The translations under genes were made by a program, and so were the position numbers. A stretch of DNA of 64,000 bases from Thiothrix nivea DSM 5205 (GTDB taxonomy: Bacteria > Pseudomonadota > Gammaproteobacteria > Thiotrichales > Thiotrichaceae), in the NCBI RefSeq assembly GCF_000260135.1, contig NZ_JH651384.1, positions 3,952,693 to 4,016,692 on the forward strand. The letters are read 5' to 3'. Below, piece after piece: positions 52,513 to 61,543 of this stretch. The first letter of the stretch is position 1. The number at the start of each line of letters is the position of its first letter. The notes under the pieces are model-generated. The model was not told the DNA's origin and ran no database searches. It was given only the letters and a program-made list of their open reading frames with translations.

Positions 52513-53130
52513 TTATAATGATGAAAAAGTGAAACCCAGGCTCAGCAGGTCAATGTCGCCCGCCTTGCCGTCTTTGTTGCCCACATCCTTGAAACGCTCC
52601 CATTCCGCGCGGATGCCCATGTTGTCGCCCAGATTGTAATTGCCGCCAACCCCGACCAGCACATCGGAGCCGGTTGTTTCAGTTTGGTTGGTGTTGATGG
52701 TTTGTTCGACGCTCCAACGCGCCATTCCCGCCTTGCCAAACAGCTCGATCTGCTCACTCAAGGGGATGCCTGCAACACCGGCGACCGTGAAAGCGGTTAC
52801 CTGCTGGGAGATTTCCCCGCTGGTATCAAGGCCGGTTTGCTTGCCAAAATCAACGTAACCGCTTTCCAGTACAATGTTTTCATTCATGCGCACACCTGCG
52901 AAGGCTTTCCAGCTTTTGCCATCATTGCCGCAGTCGGCCAGACCGTCGCAGAATTCATCGGTTGTGGCAGAGCCTAGGCTTGCGCCCAGATAGTTGCGGG
53001 GAGGTTCATTTTTGGATGCGCCAATCGGCGACATGGGTCTGAGTTTACTGAAAACGGAGTCAGCGACGGCGGAGCCTGTCAGTATCAGCAACAGGCATCC
53101 TCCCAGACAAGCTGTTTTGGATACGGTCAT
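52513..53130 (-). CDS. Outer-membrane beta-barrel protein (paralogue 1 of 3)
   Basis: A 205-residue protein with a signal peptide (1-23, ending AVA) and the shared barrel motifs: YLGASLGSATTDEFCDGLAD, SWKAFAGVRMNENIVLESGY then VDFGKQ, GVAGIPLSEQIELFGKAGMA, DVLVGVGGNYNLGDNMGIRA and FTFSSL at the end. The ATG at 53130 gives the natural signal peptide (MTVSKTACLGGCLLLILTGS). It is first of the tandem trio, about 30% alike by eye. Confidence 0.76.
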   Translation of the reverse strand: MTVSKTACLGGCLLLILTGSAVADSVFSKLRPMSPIGASKNEPPRNYLGASLGSATTDEFCDGLADCGNDGKSWKAFAGVRMNENIVLESGYVDFGKQTGLDTSGEISQQVTAFTVAGVAGIPLSEQIELFGKAGMARWSVEQTINTNQTETTGSDVLVGVGGNYNLGDNMGIRAEWERFKDVGNKDGKAGDIDLLSLGFTFSSL

Positions 53131-53236
53131 GTTAGCAGCCCCTTTTATTATTCTAATGTTGGCTTGTATGGCCACTGTAAAGGAGGGGAGGGCGTTCTGC
53201 CAGTATTAGCCGATAATCGGGATATTGATACCGAAA

Positions 53237-53268
53237 CAGCCCTTCCACCGCATCAGGAAGAAGGGCTG
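53237..53268 (-). terminator. Possible terminator after bamD
   Basis: CAGCCCTTC and GAAGGGCTG form a perfect 9-bp stem six bases past the bamD stop. On the minus strand only TTTC follows, so it may be a weak terminator or an mRNA-stabilising hairpin. Confidence 0.45.
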
Positions 53269-53274
53269 GCTGGA

Positions 53275-54072
53275 TTAGCGCAAGGATGCTTTCAGGGCAG
53301 CGGCGCGTTGCGGGAAATTCATTTCCAGCACCCGCAGGTTATCGGCGGCCAGATCGGGCTTGCCAAGGTTGTGGGCTGCCTTGACCTTGATTTCCAGCGC
53401 GTCAATGATGGCGGGGGAGCCTTCATAATGTTTGATGGCGTATTCCGCGCGGTTGAAGGCGGCCAGCCACGCCCCGCGCACCATGTAATATTTCGCCACG
53501 TTCACTTCCGACTCGGCCAGACTGTTACGCAGGTGCTGGATGCGTTCTCGGGAATCCGCTGCGTATTTGCTGTTGGGGTAACGGGTGATGACGTGGGAGA
53601 AATCCTGGAAAGATTCCTTTTTCTTCACGGTATCCAGATCGGCAATGCTGCGTGGGAACAGTTTGTCGACAATGCTGTGGCCACGGTTGAAGTTGACCAA
53701 GCCGCGCAGGTAGTACGCATAATCAGCATCTTCGCTGGTTGGGTTCATGCGCAGGAAACGGTCGATAGCGTCCAGCGCGGAATCCGGCTCATCATACTTG
53801 TAGTAAGCGTAAGCGGTTTCCAGCTGCGCCTGTTGGGCAAAACGGCCAAGCGGGTAGCGGGCTTCGAGGGATTCGTACAAGCCAATGGCGCGTTCGTAAT
53901 CACCGGCGCCCATTGCCTCCCGTGCCGTGGTGTAAATCTTGTTGGCTGACCAGCCCTCGGTCATGTCCTTTTCAGTCTGGGAGAAAATGGAACAACCGCT
54001 GAAACTGGCGGAAACCGCGATTACACCTGCCAGATACAGGCTGGCGCGGAGTCTTTTTGTATTTATCGGCAT
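53275..54072 (-). CDS. bamD: Outer-membrane assembly lipoprotein BamD
   Basis: A 265-residue lipoprotein of the BAM complex. A signal peptide ends in the lipobox SFSGC, giving the mature Cys near residue 22. Five TPR-like repeats follow: NKIYTTAREAMGAGDYERAI, YPLGRFAQQAQLETAYAYYK, FLRMNPTSEDADYAYYLRGL, DFSHVITRYPNSKYAADSRE and WLAAFNRAEYAIKHYEGSPA. The ATG at 54072 gives the typical lipoprotein N-terminus. It is divergent from rluD, the conserved arrangement. Confidence 0.95.
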   Translation of the reverse strand: MPINTKRLRASLYLAGVIAVSASFSGCSIFSQTEKDMTEGWSANKIYTTAREAMGAGDYERAIGLYESLEARYPLGRFAQQAQLETAYAYYKYDEPDSALDAIDRFLRMNPTSEDADYAYYLRGLVNFNRGHSIVDKLFPRSIADLDTVKKKESFQDFSHVITRYPNSKYAADSRERIQHLRNSLAESEVNVAKYYMVRGAWLAAFNRAEYAIKHYEGSPAIIDALEIKVKAAHNLGKPDLAADNLRVLEMNFPQRAAALKASLR

Positions 54073-54134
54073 TTGCTTAACAACACATGATGATAGAATG
54101 AGGTGCAAGTATAGCGTATTCAACCGGATTAAGA

Positions 54135-55082
54135 ATGCCCCCGAACCAACAGATCCTCCACACCGTACCTTTCGACATGGAAGGGCAGCGCCTCGATCAG
54201 ATTGTCGCCAGTTTGTGCCCCGAGTATTCCCGCAGCCAGATCCAGAAATGGATCAAGGCGGGCAATGTCCGTGTCGATGATAAAATCCTCAAACCCAAGG
54301 AGCGCTTAACCGGCGGTGAGCAAATCACGCTGAATGCCGAGCTGGAAGTGCAAACCGAATTCGAGCCGGAAGACATCCCGCTCGGTATTGTGTACGAAGA
54401 CGACGCCATCATGATCATCAACAAGCCGGTTGGTTTGGTGGTGCATCCGGCAGCAGGCAATTGGTCGGGAACCTTGGTCAACGCTCTGTTGCATCACAGC
54501 CCTTCATTGGCAATGTTGCCACGCGCCGGGATAGTGCATCGTCTCGACAAGGACACGTCCGGCCTGATGGTGGTCGCCAAAACCTTGGAAGCCCACACCA
54601 AGCTGGTGGAATTGTTACAGGAACGCGATGTCAGCCGCGAATACCTCGCGCTGGTTTTCGGGCAGGTGGTGGCCGGTTCCACTATTGAAGCCAACATTGG
54701 TCGCCACCATATCGACCGCAAAAAGCAGGCGGTCACCGACGGTGGCAAGGAAGCGATTACCCATTACCGGGTGGAAGAACGTTTCCCCCATCACACCCTG
54801 TTGCGCGTATCGCTGGAAACCGGGCGTACCCACCAGATCCGTGTCCACCTGAGCTGGAAGCATATGCCGATTGTGGGTGACCAGACCTATGGGGGGCGTC
54901 CGCGTGTGCCTGCCGGGATCAGCGAGGCATTGCGCACAGCCTTGCAGTCGTTCCCGCGTCAGGCATTGCACGCCACCAAATTGGGTTTGGTGCACCCAGA
55001 AACCAGCGAATATAGGGAGTGGGAGACGCCCATTCCGGAGGATATGGCTGGGTTGCTGGCATTATTGCGCGAGGAAATGTAG
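54135..55082 (+). CDS. rluD: 23S rRNA pseudouridine synthase RluD
   Basis: A 315-residue RluA-family pseudouridine synthase that forms pseudouridines 1911, 1915 and 1917 in 23S rRNA helix 69, the same helix modified by RlmH encoded at 5.3 kb. An N-terminal S4 domain (GQRLDQIVASLCPEYSRSQI) precedes the catalytic RLDKDTSGLMVVAK with the active-site Asp, and GRTHQIRVHLSWKHMPIVGD. Length and motifs are normal. Confidence 0.95.
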   Translation: MPPNQQILHTVPFDMEGQRLDQIVASLCPEYSRSQIQKWIKAGNVRVDDKILKPKERLTGGEQITLNAELEVQTEFEPEDIPLGIVYEDDAIMIINKPVGLVVHPAAGNWSGTLVNALLHHSPSLAMLPRAGIVHRLDKDTSGLMVVAKTLEAHTKLVELLQERDVSREYLALVFGQVVAGSTIEANIGRHHIDRKKQAVTDGGKEAITHYRVEERFPHHTLLRVSLETGRTHQIRVHLSWKHMPIVGDQTYGGRPRVPAGISEALRTALQSFPRQALHATKLGLVHPETSEYREWETPIPEDMAGLLALLREEM

Positions 55083-55393
55083 CTTGGGTTTTCTACTAAG
55101 GGTAATGAAATCTCCAAAGTGGTGTGATATAAATCCTCGTCTAGTTTTTCGGTAAAAAGCATTTAAATATTCATCTGTGGTAAAGCCAAAATCGAGTTTT
55201 TCACAGTTCCTTAAAAAATATATTTGTTGATGCCTTGCCGCTCTGTACACGACAAAAAATTTTGAACGAACGCAAGTTATTGATTTTTTGTTGGTCACAA
55301 TTGGTTCTGGAACTACGAATCAATCACTTACAAGGTTCTGAGAAAAATTGTCGTGTACAGAGGCATTGCCGTATGTTTCTTTGGGATGCCCAT
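55062..55393 (-). pseudogene. Small ORF interrupted by the MITE-like element
   Basis: Removing the element at 55241-55362 and one flanking 9-bp repeat gives a continuous 66-codon reading frame from ATG 55393 to the stop at 55062. It begins MGIPKKHTARHQQIYFLRNC and ends RKPKLHFLAQ. No family was recognised and no strong ribosome-binding site is seen, so it may be part of a longer decayed gene. The frame being open exactly across the repaired site is the only support. Confidence 0.3.
55241..55362. mobile_element. MITE-like element with 15-bp perfect inverted repeats
   Basis: CTCTGTACACGACAA (55241-55255) and TTGTCGTGTACAGAG (55348-55362) are perfect inverted repeats enclosing 92 bp without coding capacity. 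The flanks GCCTTGCCG (55232-55240) and GCATTGCCG (55363-55371) are near-identical direct repeats, fitting a 9-bp target duplication with one change. No transposase with these ends is in the window. The parent family is not known to me. Confidence 0.7.
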
Positions 55394-55526
55394 GTGGCGG
55401 GCTACTGTACGGCGCTCACGTCTGAATTAGCAAGCTCACAGGTAGGGGTATTTGTCAATTATCTATATAAGATTTTTTGGTTTTTAGCTAGGCGCTTATT
55501 TAGCTTAATTGATTCAGGTATAAATG

Positions 55527-56678
55527 TTAAAATTTACTTTCTAGCTTTTTGCATTTATAAGTGGATTTTTTTCCATTTTCCTCCTTCAATGTAGCAATGC
55601 CTGTTAAACGATTGGCTTCAAAATTCCATTGTTCAGTGTAACCATCACCTGCCCAATTGAATCCACCAGAAAAACCAATCGTATCACCCCTAATATAGTG
55701 AAGAGTTACTCCTCCCGAATGATTAGCATAGTCCTGCCAGCGTGGAACAATCTGGATAATTGGAACAGTGCCTGTTGGAGCTGATAATGCATACTCTCCT
55801 TTCGGGGCACAAGGAGTTAAGTCCATAATAAAATCGCCACCTGATAAACAATTTAAAATTTTCCCAAATGACTTTCCAGGAGACTCTGTGATTGTAACAT
55901 CTTCACGCCCTGAATCTGAAATGCATAGTATACTGAATCTTGCTTCATTGATATTATTCTCAAGTTGTTCCTTATCGTATTCGCTAGATTGAAACCCTAT
56001 ATCGCCATCTCTAAATGAATTTATAGATGCATTATTATCAGACGCGCCATTTGTTTTATTATTGTTATTATGACCTAGACTGAAAAATGCGAAAAAAATT
56101 AACAAAGTACCTAAAAAGATTTTAGGATTTTCTTTTAAAAAATAGATTAATTCTCTTTTTAGATAAAGTTTTTTGCTATTTTTGGTAGGGTTTGGTGCGA
56201 CAAGCTTCAAGCTGTCTTTTATAAAGGTTTGATAAGGATGATGTATTCTATTTGCGATTCTCCTGATTTCATTGGTTATATCTTGATACGCCTCTCTTCT
56301 GTTTTTATATTTTTTTATTGGCTTTCCGTCGTTTGGTAGGGATTTTAGTTTTTTGAGGTTTGTATGTTTCCAATCACATACGTCAACAATGATTGGAACA
56401 ACCCTTGCTTCCCTAGCTCTATGTTTTTCTAGGGCGCGCTTCATTTCCACATCTTGACAATAGCTGGAATCAAGAAAATCTGAGCTAACTAAAAGAAGTA
56501 TTATATCTGAATTTTCAAGCTTCGCCTTTATTTCTAGATCGAATTCATTACCTGCTTCGATCTCTCTGTCATACCAAGTTTGAATTAGTCCACTTCTCTT
56601 CATGACGGAAAAATGTCTATCAATCTCATCGCGTATATCTATATCTTTATGTGAATATGAAAAAAATACCTTAGCCAT
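55527..56678 (-). CDS. Membrane-anchored TIR-domain protein
   Basis: A 383-residue protein. Residues 1-135 are a TIR domain: VFFSYSHKDIDIRDEIDRHF at the N-terminus, WYDREIEAGNEF (BB-loop region), and SSDFLDSSYCQDVEMKRALE, where Glu78 sits in the position of the NADase catalytic Glu. A linker (136-185) leads to one TM helix (about 187-203, IFLGTLLIFFAFFSLG), then an Asn-rich stretch and a C-terminal domain (about 235-383) with paired cysteines and aromatic-rich strands, on the other side of the membrane. Codon use is A+T-rich unlike neighbours, suggesting transfer. It could be an NAD-consuming defence effector; no partner gene is adjacent. Confidence 0.82.
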   Translation of the reverse strand: MAKVFFSYSHKDIDIRDEIDRHFSVMKRSGLIQTWYDREIEAGNEFDLEIKAKLENSDIILLLVSSDFLDSSYCQDVEMKRALEKHRAREARVVPIIVDVCDWKHTNLKKLKSLPNDGKPIKKYKNRREAYQDITNEIRRIANRIHHPYQTFIKDSLKLVAPNPTKNSKKLYLKRELIYFLKENPKIFLGTLLIFFAFFSLGHNNNNKTNGASDNNASINSFRDGDIGFQSSEYDKEQLENNINEARFSILCISDSGREDVTITESPGKSFGKILNCLSGGDFIMDLTPCAPKGEYALSAPTGTVPIIQIVPRWQDYANHSGGVTLHYIRGDTIGFSGGFNWAGDGYTEQWNFEANRLTGIATLKEENGKKSTYKCKKLESKF

Positions 56679-56717
56679 AATAATTCAGTTATAAAGAAAT
56701 GAAACAATTAAAACTAA

Positions 56718-56890
56718 ACGACCACCCACTAAAGTAGGTGGGTTTGGCGCGGGTCGCAGAGGACTGAAAGTCCACCCGTTTCGCTCCCCGCGCTTAAGAA
56801 CCGCTTCGACAAAGATTGTGCAAACTTGCAACAGCCTTAAAAAGCGACCTGAACTAAAGCTGACCGGCTAAAGCCGGTGGTTTTAACCTT
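56718..56890 (+). mobile_element. Solo IS200/IS605-like element (no transposase)
   Basis: A non-coding stretch bounded by two small hairpins: ACCCAC-TAAAGTAG-GTGGGT near 56723 and ACCGGC-TAAA-GCCGGT near 56862, the latter followed by GGTTTTAAC. The hairpin with a TAAAG-type loop and GGTTT tail resembles the right end of IS605/IS1341 elements, where the TnpB guide RNA (omega RNA) ends. GACTGAAAGTC inside forms another small stem. No tnpA or tnpB is present. It lies 40 bp upstream of the TIR gene. Identity is judged by eye. Confidence 0.45.
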
Positions 56891-57093
56891 GTGATGGAAA
56901 AATAAAGATCATATCAACAACGTGGTTACTTGTGCATTTAGCTTGGCAACTCTCTAAAATTATACATATGCTTACTTTTTGTGTATAGTATTTCACTACA
57001 TCATCTGCGCAGTAGTTAAAGTACCACAAACAAATATTTCTGAATTTTATGAGTCTGCCTAAAAGCATCTGGTATTTTTTAGAATGCCGCGAG
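56891..57093. other. A+T-rich gap between the solo element and glnD
   Basis: About 200 bp of A+T-rich sequence with only spurious short frames. I see no promoter, hairpin or gene fragment that can be supported. Confidence 0.5.
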
Positions 57094-59733
57094 CTACCCT
57101 CCCTTCAACGCTTGCACCAGCACCTCGCGGATATGCGCCTGCTGAGTTTCATCCGTAATCATGCTGCCATCGCGTGCGGTGACGTAAAAAATATCCTGTG
57201 CCTGTTCCCCCAGTGTATTGATGCGGGCATTGTGTACGCGGATGCCAAGGCCATCCATCGCTTCCCCCAGCCGTGACAGCAAACCGGGCATGTCACCGGT
57301 GTTGATCTCGATCAGGGTCAGGTTTTTGTCCGGCTGCTGGTTAAAGGAAACGCGCGTCGGCACGTCAAAATTGCGCAAGATGCGCGGTTTGCGTAGGGCA
57401 GCCTGACGCGATATGTCCCGCTCCAGGTTTGCCTCCAGCGTGTCGATAATGTACTGCCGGTCAGCATCACTGATGATGAGTTGGTTATCCGGCCCCAGGA
57501 TGTGCAGGGTATACAGGTCGAAACCGTCAGTGGTGGAAACGATGCGTGCCTGTACGACATTGAGGTTGAGCTGTTCCAGCGTGGAAACTACCCGCGAAAA
57601 CAGGTCGTCCTGATCTTTGCTGTAGACGAACAACACATTGCTGCTGCCCGAAACGGTGCGGCGCAGGTGGATCAGGGTCGGCTTGCGTGGCGTTTCGGCG
57701 AGGATATGACGGGTATGCCATTGCACGCTTTCCACCGAATGCTGGAGGTGGTAATCGGTACCAAACTGCTTCCATAGTGTGCGGCATTCCGCTTCGCTGA
57801 AACCTTCCTGGGTGAGGTGTTCCAGCGCGGCGCGGCGTTTTTCCTCAATCAGCAGGGATGTTTCCCGCGATTGCAAGGTGCGGTTCTGTAACAGTTTGCG
57901 GGTGGAATGGTAAAGCTCGTGCAGCAGCGCCTGTTTCCAGCCATTCCACAATTTTGGGTTGGTGCCACGGATGTCGGCCACAGTCAGCAGGAACAGGCAG
58001 TCGAGGCGGCTTTGTGACGCCACATGCCCGGCGAACTCGAACACGACTTCCGGATCGCTGATGTCCTTGCGTTGTGCGGTCATGCTCATCAGTAGGTGAT
58101 TGCGCACCAGCCAGCTGACCAGCGAAGCGTCATGCAGGTTGAGGCTGTGTTCGCGGCAGAAATGGTAGGCGTCGACTGCACCCAGTTCAGAGTGGTCGCC
58201 ATTGCGCCCCTTGGCGATGTCGTGGAACAGCCCTGTCAGATACAGCAGTTCCGGGTTGCGCAGGGTCTTGAACACTTCCGCGCACAACGGTAGCTCCTGT
58301 ACGCCGATGCTGGTGCCGTAACGGCGCAGGTTGCGCACCACGAACAGGGTGTGTTCGTCCACCGTATACATGTGGAACAGGTCATACTGCATTCGCCCGA
58401 CGATATTGGCGAAAGCGGGGATGTACGACGCCAGAATGCCGTAACGGTTCATCAGCCGCATGACGAAGGTGATGCCCTTGGGCTGACGCAGGATCTGCAT
58501 GAACAGCTGCCGATGGCGCGCCTGCTGGCGGAAACCAGCGTCGATGCGGTGCAGGTTGTGGCGGATCATGCGGGTAGTCGCGGGCGTCAGGCCGTTAACG
58601 CCGGGCGTCATTTGCAATAGCAGGAAAATTTCCAGCAGTGCGGTCGGGTAGAGTACGAACACATCCGGTGAATTCACCGAAATCAGGTTGCCGCGTTTCT
58701 GATACCACTCGCCGAGCATTTCCGGCGGTGGCGGGTGCAGGGTGAGGATGCGTTCGCGGAAAATCCCCATCAGCATGTCAGTGAGACGCTCCAGTTCGGT
58801 GATGGTGCGGTAGTAGCGCTGCATGAAAGCCTCCACCGCCGCATTGTTGGCATCATTGGTGTAGCCAAAGCTGTGCGCCAGACTGCGCTGGTAGTCGAAT
58901 AGCAGGCGGTCTTCCTTGCGCCCGGCCAGTTCGTGCAGGGCGAAACGGATGCGCCACAGGAACAAACGGCCTTCACGCAGGGTTTCGTATTCATCGTGTT
59001 CCAGCAGTCGGTTTTCATACAGTTCCTGCAAGGAAAAGGTGCCGTACTCACGTTGTGTGACCCAACTGATGGTCTGGATGTCGCGCAAGCCGCCGCGCCC
59101 GTCTTTCAGGTTGGGTTCGACCCGGTGCGAGGTGTCGCCGAATTTCTGGTGGCGTTTGTGCACTTCTTCCAGTTTGGCCTGGAAGAAATCGCGGCTGTTC
59201 CACATTTTTTCCGGGCTGGTGGCAGCGCGCAGGGCGAAGAACAGACTTTCGCTGCCGCTGAGGAAACGGGCTTCGATCAGGTTGGTGATGATGCTCAGGT
59301 CGCTGCGGGCCATTTCCACGCATTCATTCAGGGTGCGGACGCTGTGGCCAACATCCAGCCCGATGTCCCACAGCAGGGTAACGAAGGCGGATAGGCGTTC
59401 GCGGCATTCTTCGCCGGGTGGTTCGGTCAGCAGAACCATCAGATCTATGTCGGAAGAAGGGTGAAGTTCCTCCCTGCCATAGCCGCCAACCGCAATCAGG
59501 GCAGCCCGCTGTTGCTGTTGGGGAATGCTGTTGCGGTTCCATAAGTGACGCAACAATGCATCAATGAAGTGGGTATGGTGTCGCAGTAAGGTGCGGATAT
59601 CCTGCCCGGCGTGAAATTCCGCGCCCAGGCGTTTGCGGGCTTCGCGGATGGCTTGTACGTAATCAGCGGTTTGTGGGCTGCCAAGTTCCAGCAGGCTGCT
59701 GTAAACATCCAGCAGGGGATTGTTCGGGATCAT
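57094..59733 (-). CDS. glnD: Bifunctional PII uridylyltransferase/uridylyl-removing enzyme
   Basis: An 879-residue GlnD, the nitrogen sensor that uridylylates PII when glutamine is low and removes UMP when it is high. The nucleotidyltransferase domain has VGGYGREELHPSSDIDLMVL (about residue 82), the HD hydrolase domain has LFHDIAKGRNGDHSELGA (about 460-480), and two C-terminal glutamine-sensing ACT domains follow (about 690-770 and 800-879). It overlaps map by 4 bases (ATGA), the conserved map-glnD pairing. Confidence 0.96.
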   Translation of the reverse strand: MIPNNPLLDVYSSLLELGSPQTADYVQAIREARKRLGAEFHAGQDIRTLLRHHTHFIDALLRHLWNRNSIPQQQQRAALIAVGGYGREELHPSSDIDLMVLLTEPPGEECRERLSAFVTLLWDIGLDVGHSVRTLNECVEMARSDLSIITNLIEARFLSGSESLFFALRAATSPEKMWNSRDFFQAKLEEVHKRHQKFGDTSHRVEPNLKDGRGGLRDIQTISWVTQREYGTFSLQELYENRLLEHDEYETLREGRLFLWRIRFALHELAGRKEDRLLFDYQRSLAHSFGYTNDANNAAVEAFMQRYYRTITELERLTDMLMGIFRERILTLHPPPPEMLGEWYQKRGNLISVNSPDVFVLYPTALLEIFLLLQMTPGVNGLTPATTRMIRHNLHRIDAGFRQQARHRQLFMQILRQPKGITFVMRLMNRYGILASYIPAFANIVGRMQYDLFHMYTVDEHTLFVVRNLRRYGTSIGVQELPLCAEVFKTLRNPELLYLTGLFHDIAKGRNGDHSELGAVDAYHFCREHSLNLHDASLVSWLVRNHLLMSMTAQRKDISDPEVVFEFAGHVASQSRLDCLFLLTVADIRGTNPKLWNGWKQALLHELYHSTRKLLQNRTLQSRETSLLIEEKRRAALEHLTQEGFSEAECRTLWKQFGTDYHLQHSVESVQWHTRHILAETPRKPTLIHLRRTVSGSSNVLFVYSKDQDDLFSRVVSTLEQLNLNVVQARIVSTTDGFDLYTLHILGPDNQLIISDADRQYIIDTLEANLERDISRQAALRKPRILRNFDVPTRVSFNQQPDKNLTLIEINTGDMPGLLSRLGEAMDGLGIRVHNARINTLGEQAQDIFYVTARDGSMITDETQQAHIREVLVQALKGG

Positions 59734-60542
59734 ACGGTGGCGCGCCAGTCTGCTTCTTCTTCACGCAGGGTAAGGATTTCAAAGCCGTCTTCAGTGACCA
59801 GGATGGTATGTTCCCACTGGGCAGAGAGCTTGTGATCCTTGGTGACGGCAGTCCACTGGTCGGGGAGGATTTTCAGGTGGCGCTTGCCCTGGTTGATCAT
59901 GGGTTCGATGGTGAAAATCATGCCCGGCTGGATGATGATCTTGTCGCTGTCCTTGCTGTAGTAGTGCAGGATTTGCGGGGATTCATGGAACTGGTTGCCG
60001 ATGCCATGCCCGCAAAATTCTTCCACCACGCTGTAGCGGTTGGCGTGGGCGTGTTTCTGGATGGCCTTGCCGATATTGCCGAGCGGCGCGCCGGGGTGGA
60101 CTTCGAGGATGCCGCGATACAGGCATTGCTGGGTAATCTGGCTGAGACGCTTGCCTGCGATGGAAGGCTCGCCGACGAAGAACATTTTACTGGTGTCGCC
60201 GTGGTAGCCGTCCTTAATGACGGTGATGTCGATGTTAAGGGCGTCGCCTTCCTTGAGCTTCTTGTCGCCAGGAATGCCGTGGCAGATGACGTGGTTGACG
60301 GAGGTGCAGATGGAGCGGGGGAACGGTGGTTCACCATAGTTTAGCGGGGCAGGGATGGCTTGCTGCACGTTAACAATGTAATTGTGGCAAATCTGATCCA
60401 GTTCTCCGGTCGTGACGCCGGGTTTTACATAAGGGCCAATCATCTCCAGCACTTCTGCCGCCAGCTTGCCCGCAACCCGCATTTTGGCGATTTCTTCTGC
60501 TGTTTTGATCTTGATAGTCTGGTCTTTTTGTGTCTTCGCCAT
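59730..60542 (-). CDS. map: Methionine aminopeptidase type I
   Basis: A 270-residue enzyme removing the initiator methionine. The five metal ligands lie in the expected blocks: LNIDITVIKDGYHGDTSKMF (two Asp), EEFCGHGIGNQFHESP (His), MIFTIEPMINQG (Glu) and WEHTILVTEDGFEIL (Glu). ICTSVNHVICHGIPG carries the substrate-binding His. It starts 183 bp from the divergent rpsB and is co-translated with glnD. Confidence 0.96.
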   Translation of the reverse strand: MAKTQKDQTIKIKTAEEIAKMRVAGKLAAEVLEMIGPYVKPGVTTGELDQICHNYIVNVQQAIPAPLNYGEPPFPRSICTSVNHVICHGIPGDKKLKEGDALNIDITVIKDGYHGDTSKMFFVGEPSIAGKRLSQITQQCLYRGILEVHPGAPLGNIGKAIQKHAHANRYSVVEEFCGHGIGNQFHESPQILHYYSKDSDKIIIQPGMIFTIEPMINQGKRHLKILPDQWTAVTKDHKLSAQWEHTILVTEDGFEILTLREEEADWRATV

Positions 60543-60725
60543 TATTAGTTCTTCCCGGTAGCACTCAAAAGCGTTTCATGGTATAAAGCGCCCGCGTTTT
60601 CCGCAAATAGTTTTACATTTTTTAAATCCACACATACATCGACACGCCGCGCAGGGTGCCTGAACCAAAAAAATCGGGTTGCGCAGGTGGGATGTATGGA
60701 GGCATAACCCACACAGGAGCTTATC
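60543..60725 (+). promoter_or_regulatory. Promoter and leader region of rpsB-tsf
   Basis: The 183 bp between map and rpsB hold a TTTACA-17-TACATC promoter-like pair (60612-60640). Downstream is a leader in which GGGTT and AACCC can close a hairpin around GCGCAGGTGGGATGTATGG, about 50 to 15 bases before the ATG. In E. coli S2 represses its own mRNA through such a leader; the same here is inference. Confidence 0.45.
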
Positions 60726-61499
60726 ATGCCTAAAGTTACCATGCGCCAAATGCTTGAAGCTGGCGTTCATTTCGGTCACCAAACCCGTTACTGGAACCCT
60801 AAAATGGGTCAGTTCATCTTTGGTGAGCGCAACAAGATTCATATCATTAACCTTGAGCAAACCCTGCCAATGTTCAATGATGCGACCAACTTCATCGGCA
60901 AGCTGGCCGCCAAGGGTGGCAAAATCCTGTTCGTCGGTACCAAGCGTTCCGCGCGTGAAGCCGTTCAGGAAGCTGCCATTGCCTGCAAAATGCCTTACGT
61001 CAACCACCGTTGGCTGGGCGGGATGCTGACCAATTTCAAGACCGTCAAGCAATCCATCCGCCGCCTGAAAGATCTGGAAAAAATGGCCGAAGACGGTTCT
61101 TTCCAGAAACTGGGCAAGAAAGAAGTGCTGATGCTGACCCGCGAATCTGAAAAGCTGGAGCGCAGCCTGGGCGGTATCAAGGATATGCGTGGCCTGCCAG
61201 ACGCGATTTTCATCATTGACGTAGGTTACGAAAAAATTGCCGTACAGGAAGCCAACAAACTGGGCATTCCGGTTATCGGCGTGGTGGATACCAACAACTC
61301 CCTGGCAGGTATTGATTATGTGATTCCTGGCAATGATGACGCGATCCGCGCTATCCAGCTGTACGTTTCAGCCGCTTCTGACGCGGTTAACGAAGGCCAT
61401 GTAGCGGCTGCGGTTGCGCCTGAAGCTGAAGTTGCGGCAGCCGATGCAGCAGCTGCTGATGAAGCGGAACCAACCACTGATGCGGCGGCAGCTGAATAA
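60726..61499 (+). CDS. rpsB: 30S ribosomal protein S2
   Basis: A 257-residue S2. [79 protein letters not shown] and [20 protein letters not shown] are all conserved. The C-terminal 30 residues are a low-complexity Ala/Glu/Asp tail ([20 protein letters not shown]), longer than in E. coli. It is followed by tsf, as usual. Confidence 0.97.
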   Translation: MPKVTMRQMLEAGVHFGHQTRYWNPKMGQFIFGERNKIHIINLEQTLPMFNDATNFIGKLAAKGGKILFVGTKRSAREAVQEAAIACKMPYVNHRWLGGMLTNFKTVKQSIRRLKDLEKMAEDGSFQKLGKKEVLMLTRESEKLERSLGGIKDMRGLPDAIFIIDVGYEKIAVQEANKLGIPVIGVVDTNNSLAGIDYVIPGNDDAIRAIQLYVSAASDAVNEGHVAAAVAPEAEVAAADAAAADEAEPTTDAAAAE

Positions 61500-61543
61500 G
61501 CTGAATAAGTCGCCCAAGTAAAAAGATTCAAGGAGTTATTCTG

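Noticed and set aside
55235-55594. Plus-strand ORF crossing the MITE and the TIR 3' end
   Set aside because: It is formed by the element and A+T-rich flank, with no domain or ribosome-binding site, and it overlaps the TIR gene.
56679-57093. CRISPR array next to the TIR gene
   Set aside because: The hairpins here differ in sequence and are not repeated at regular spacing, so no repeat-spacer pattern exists.
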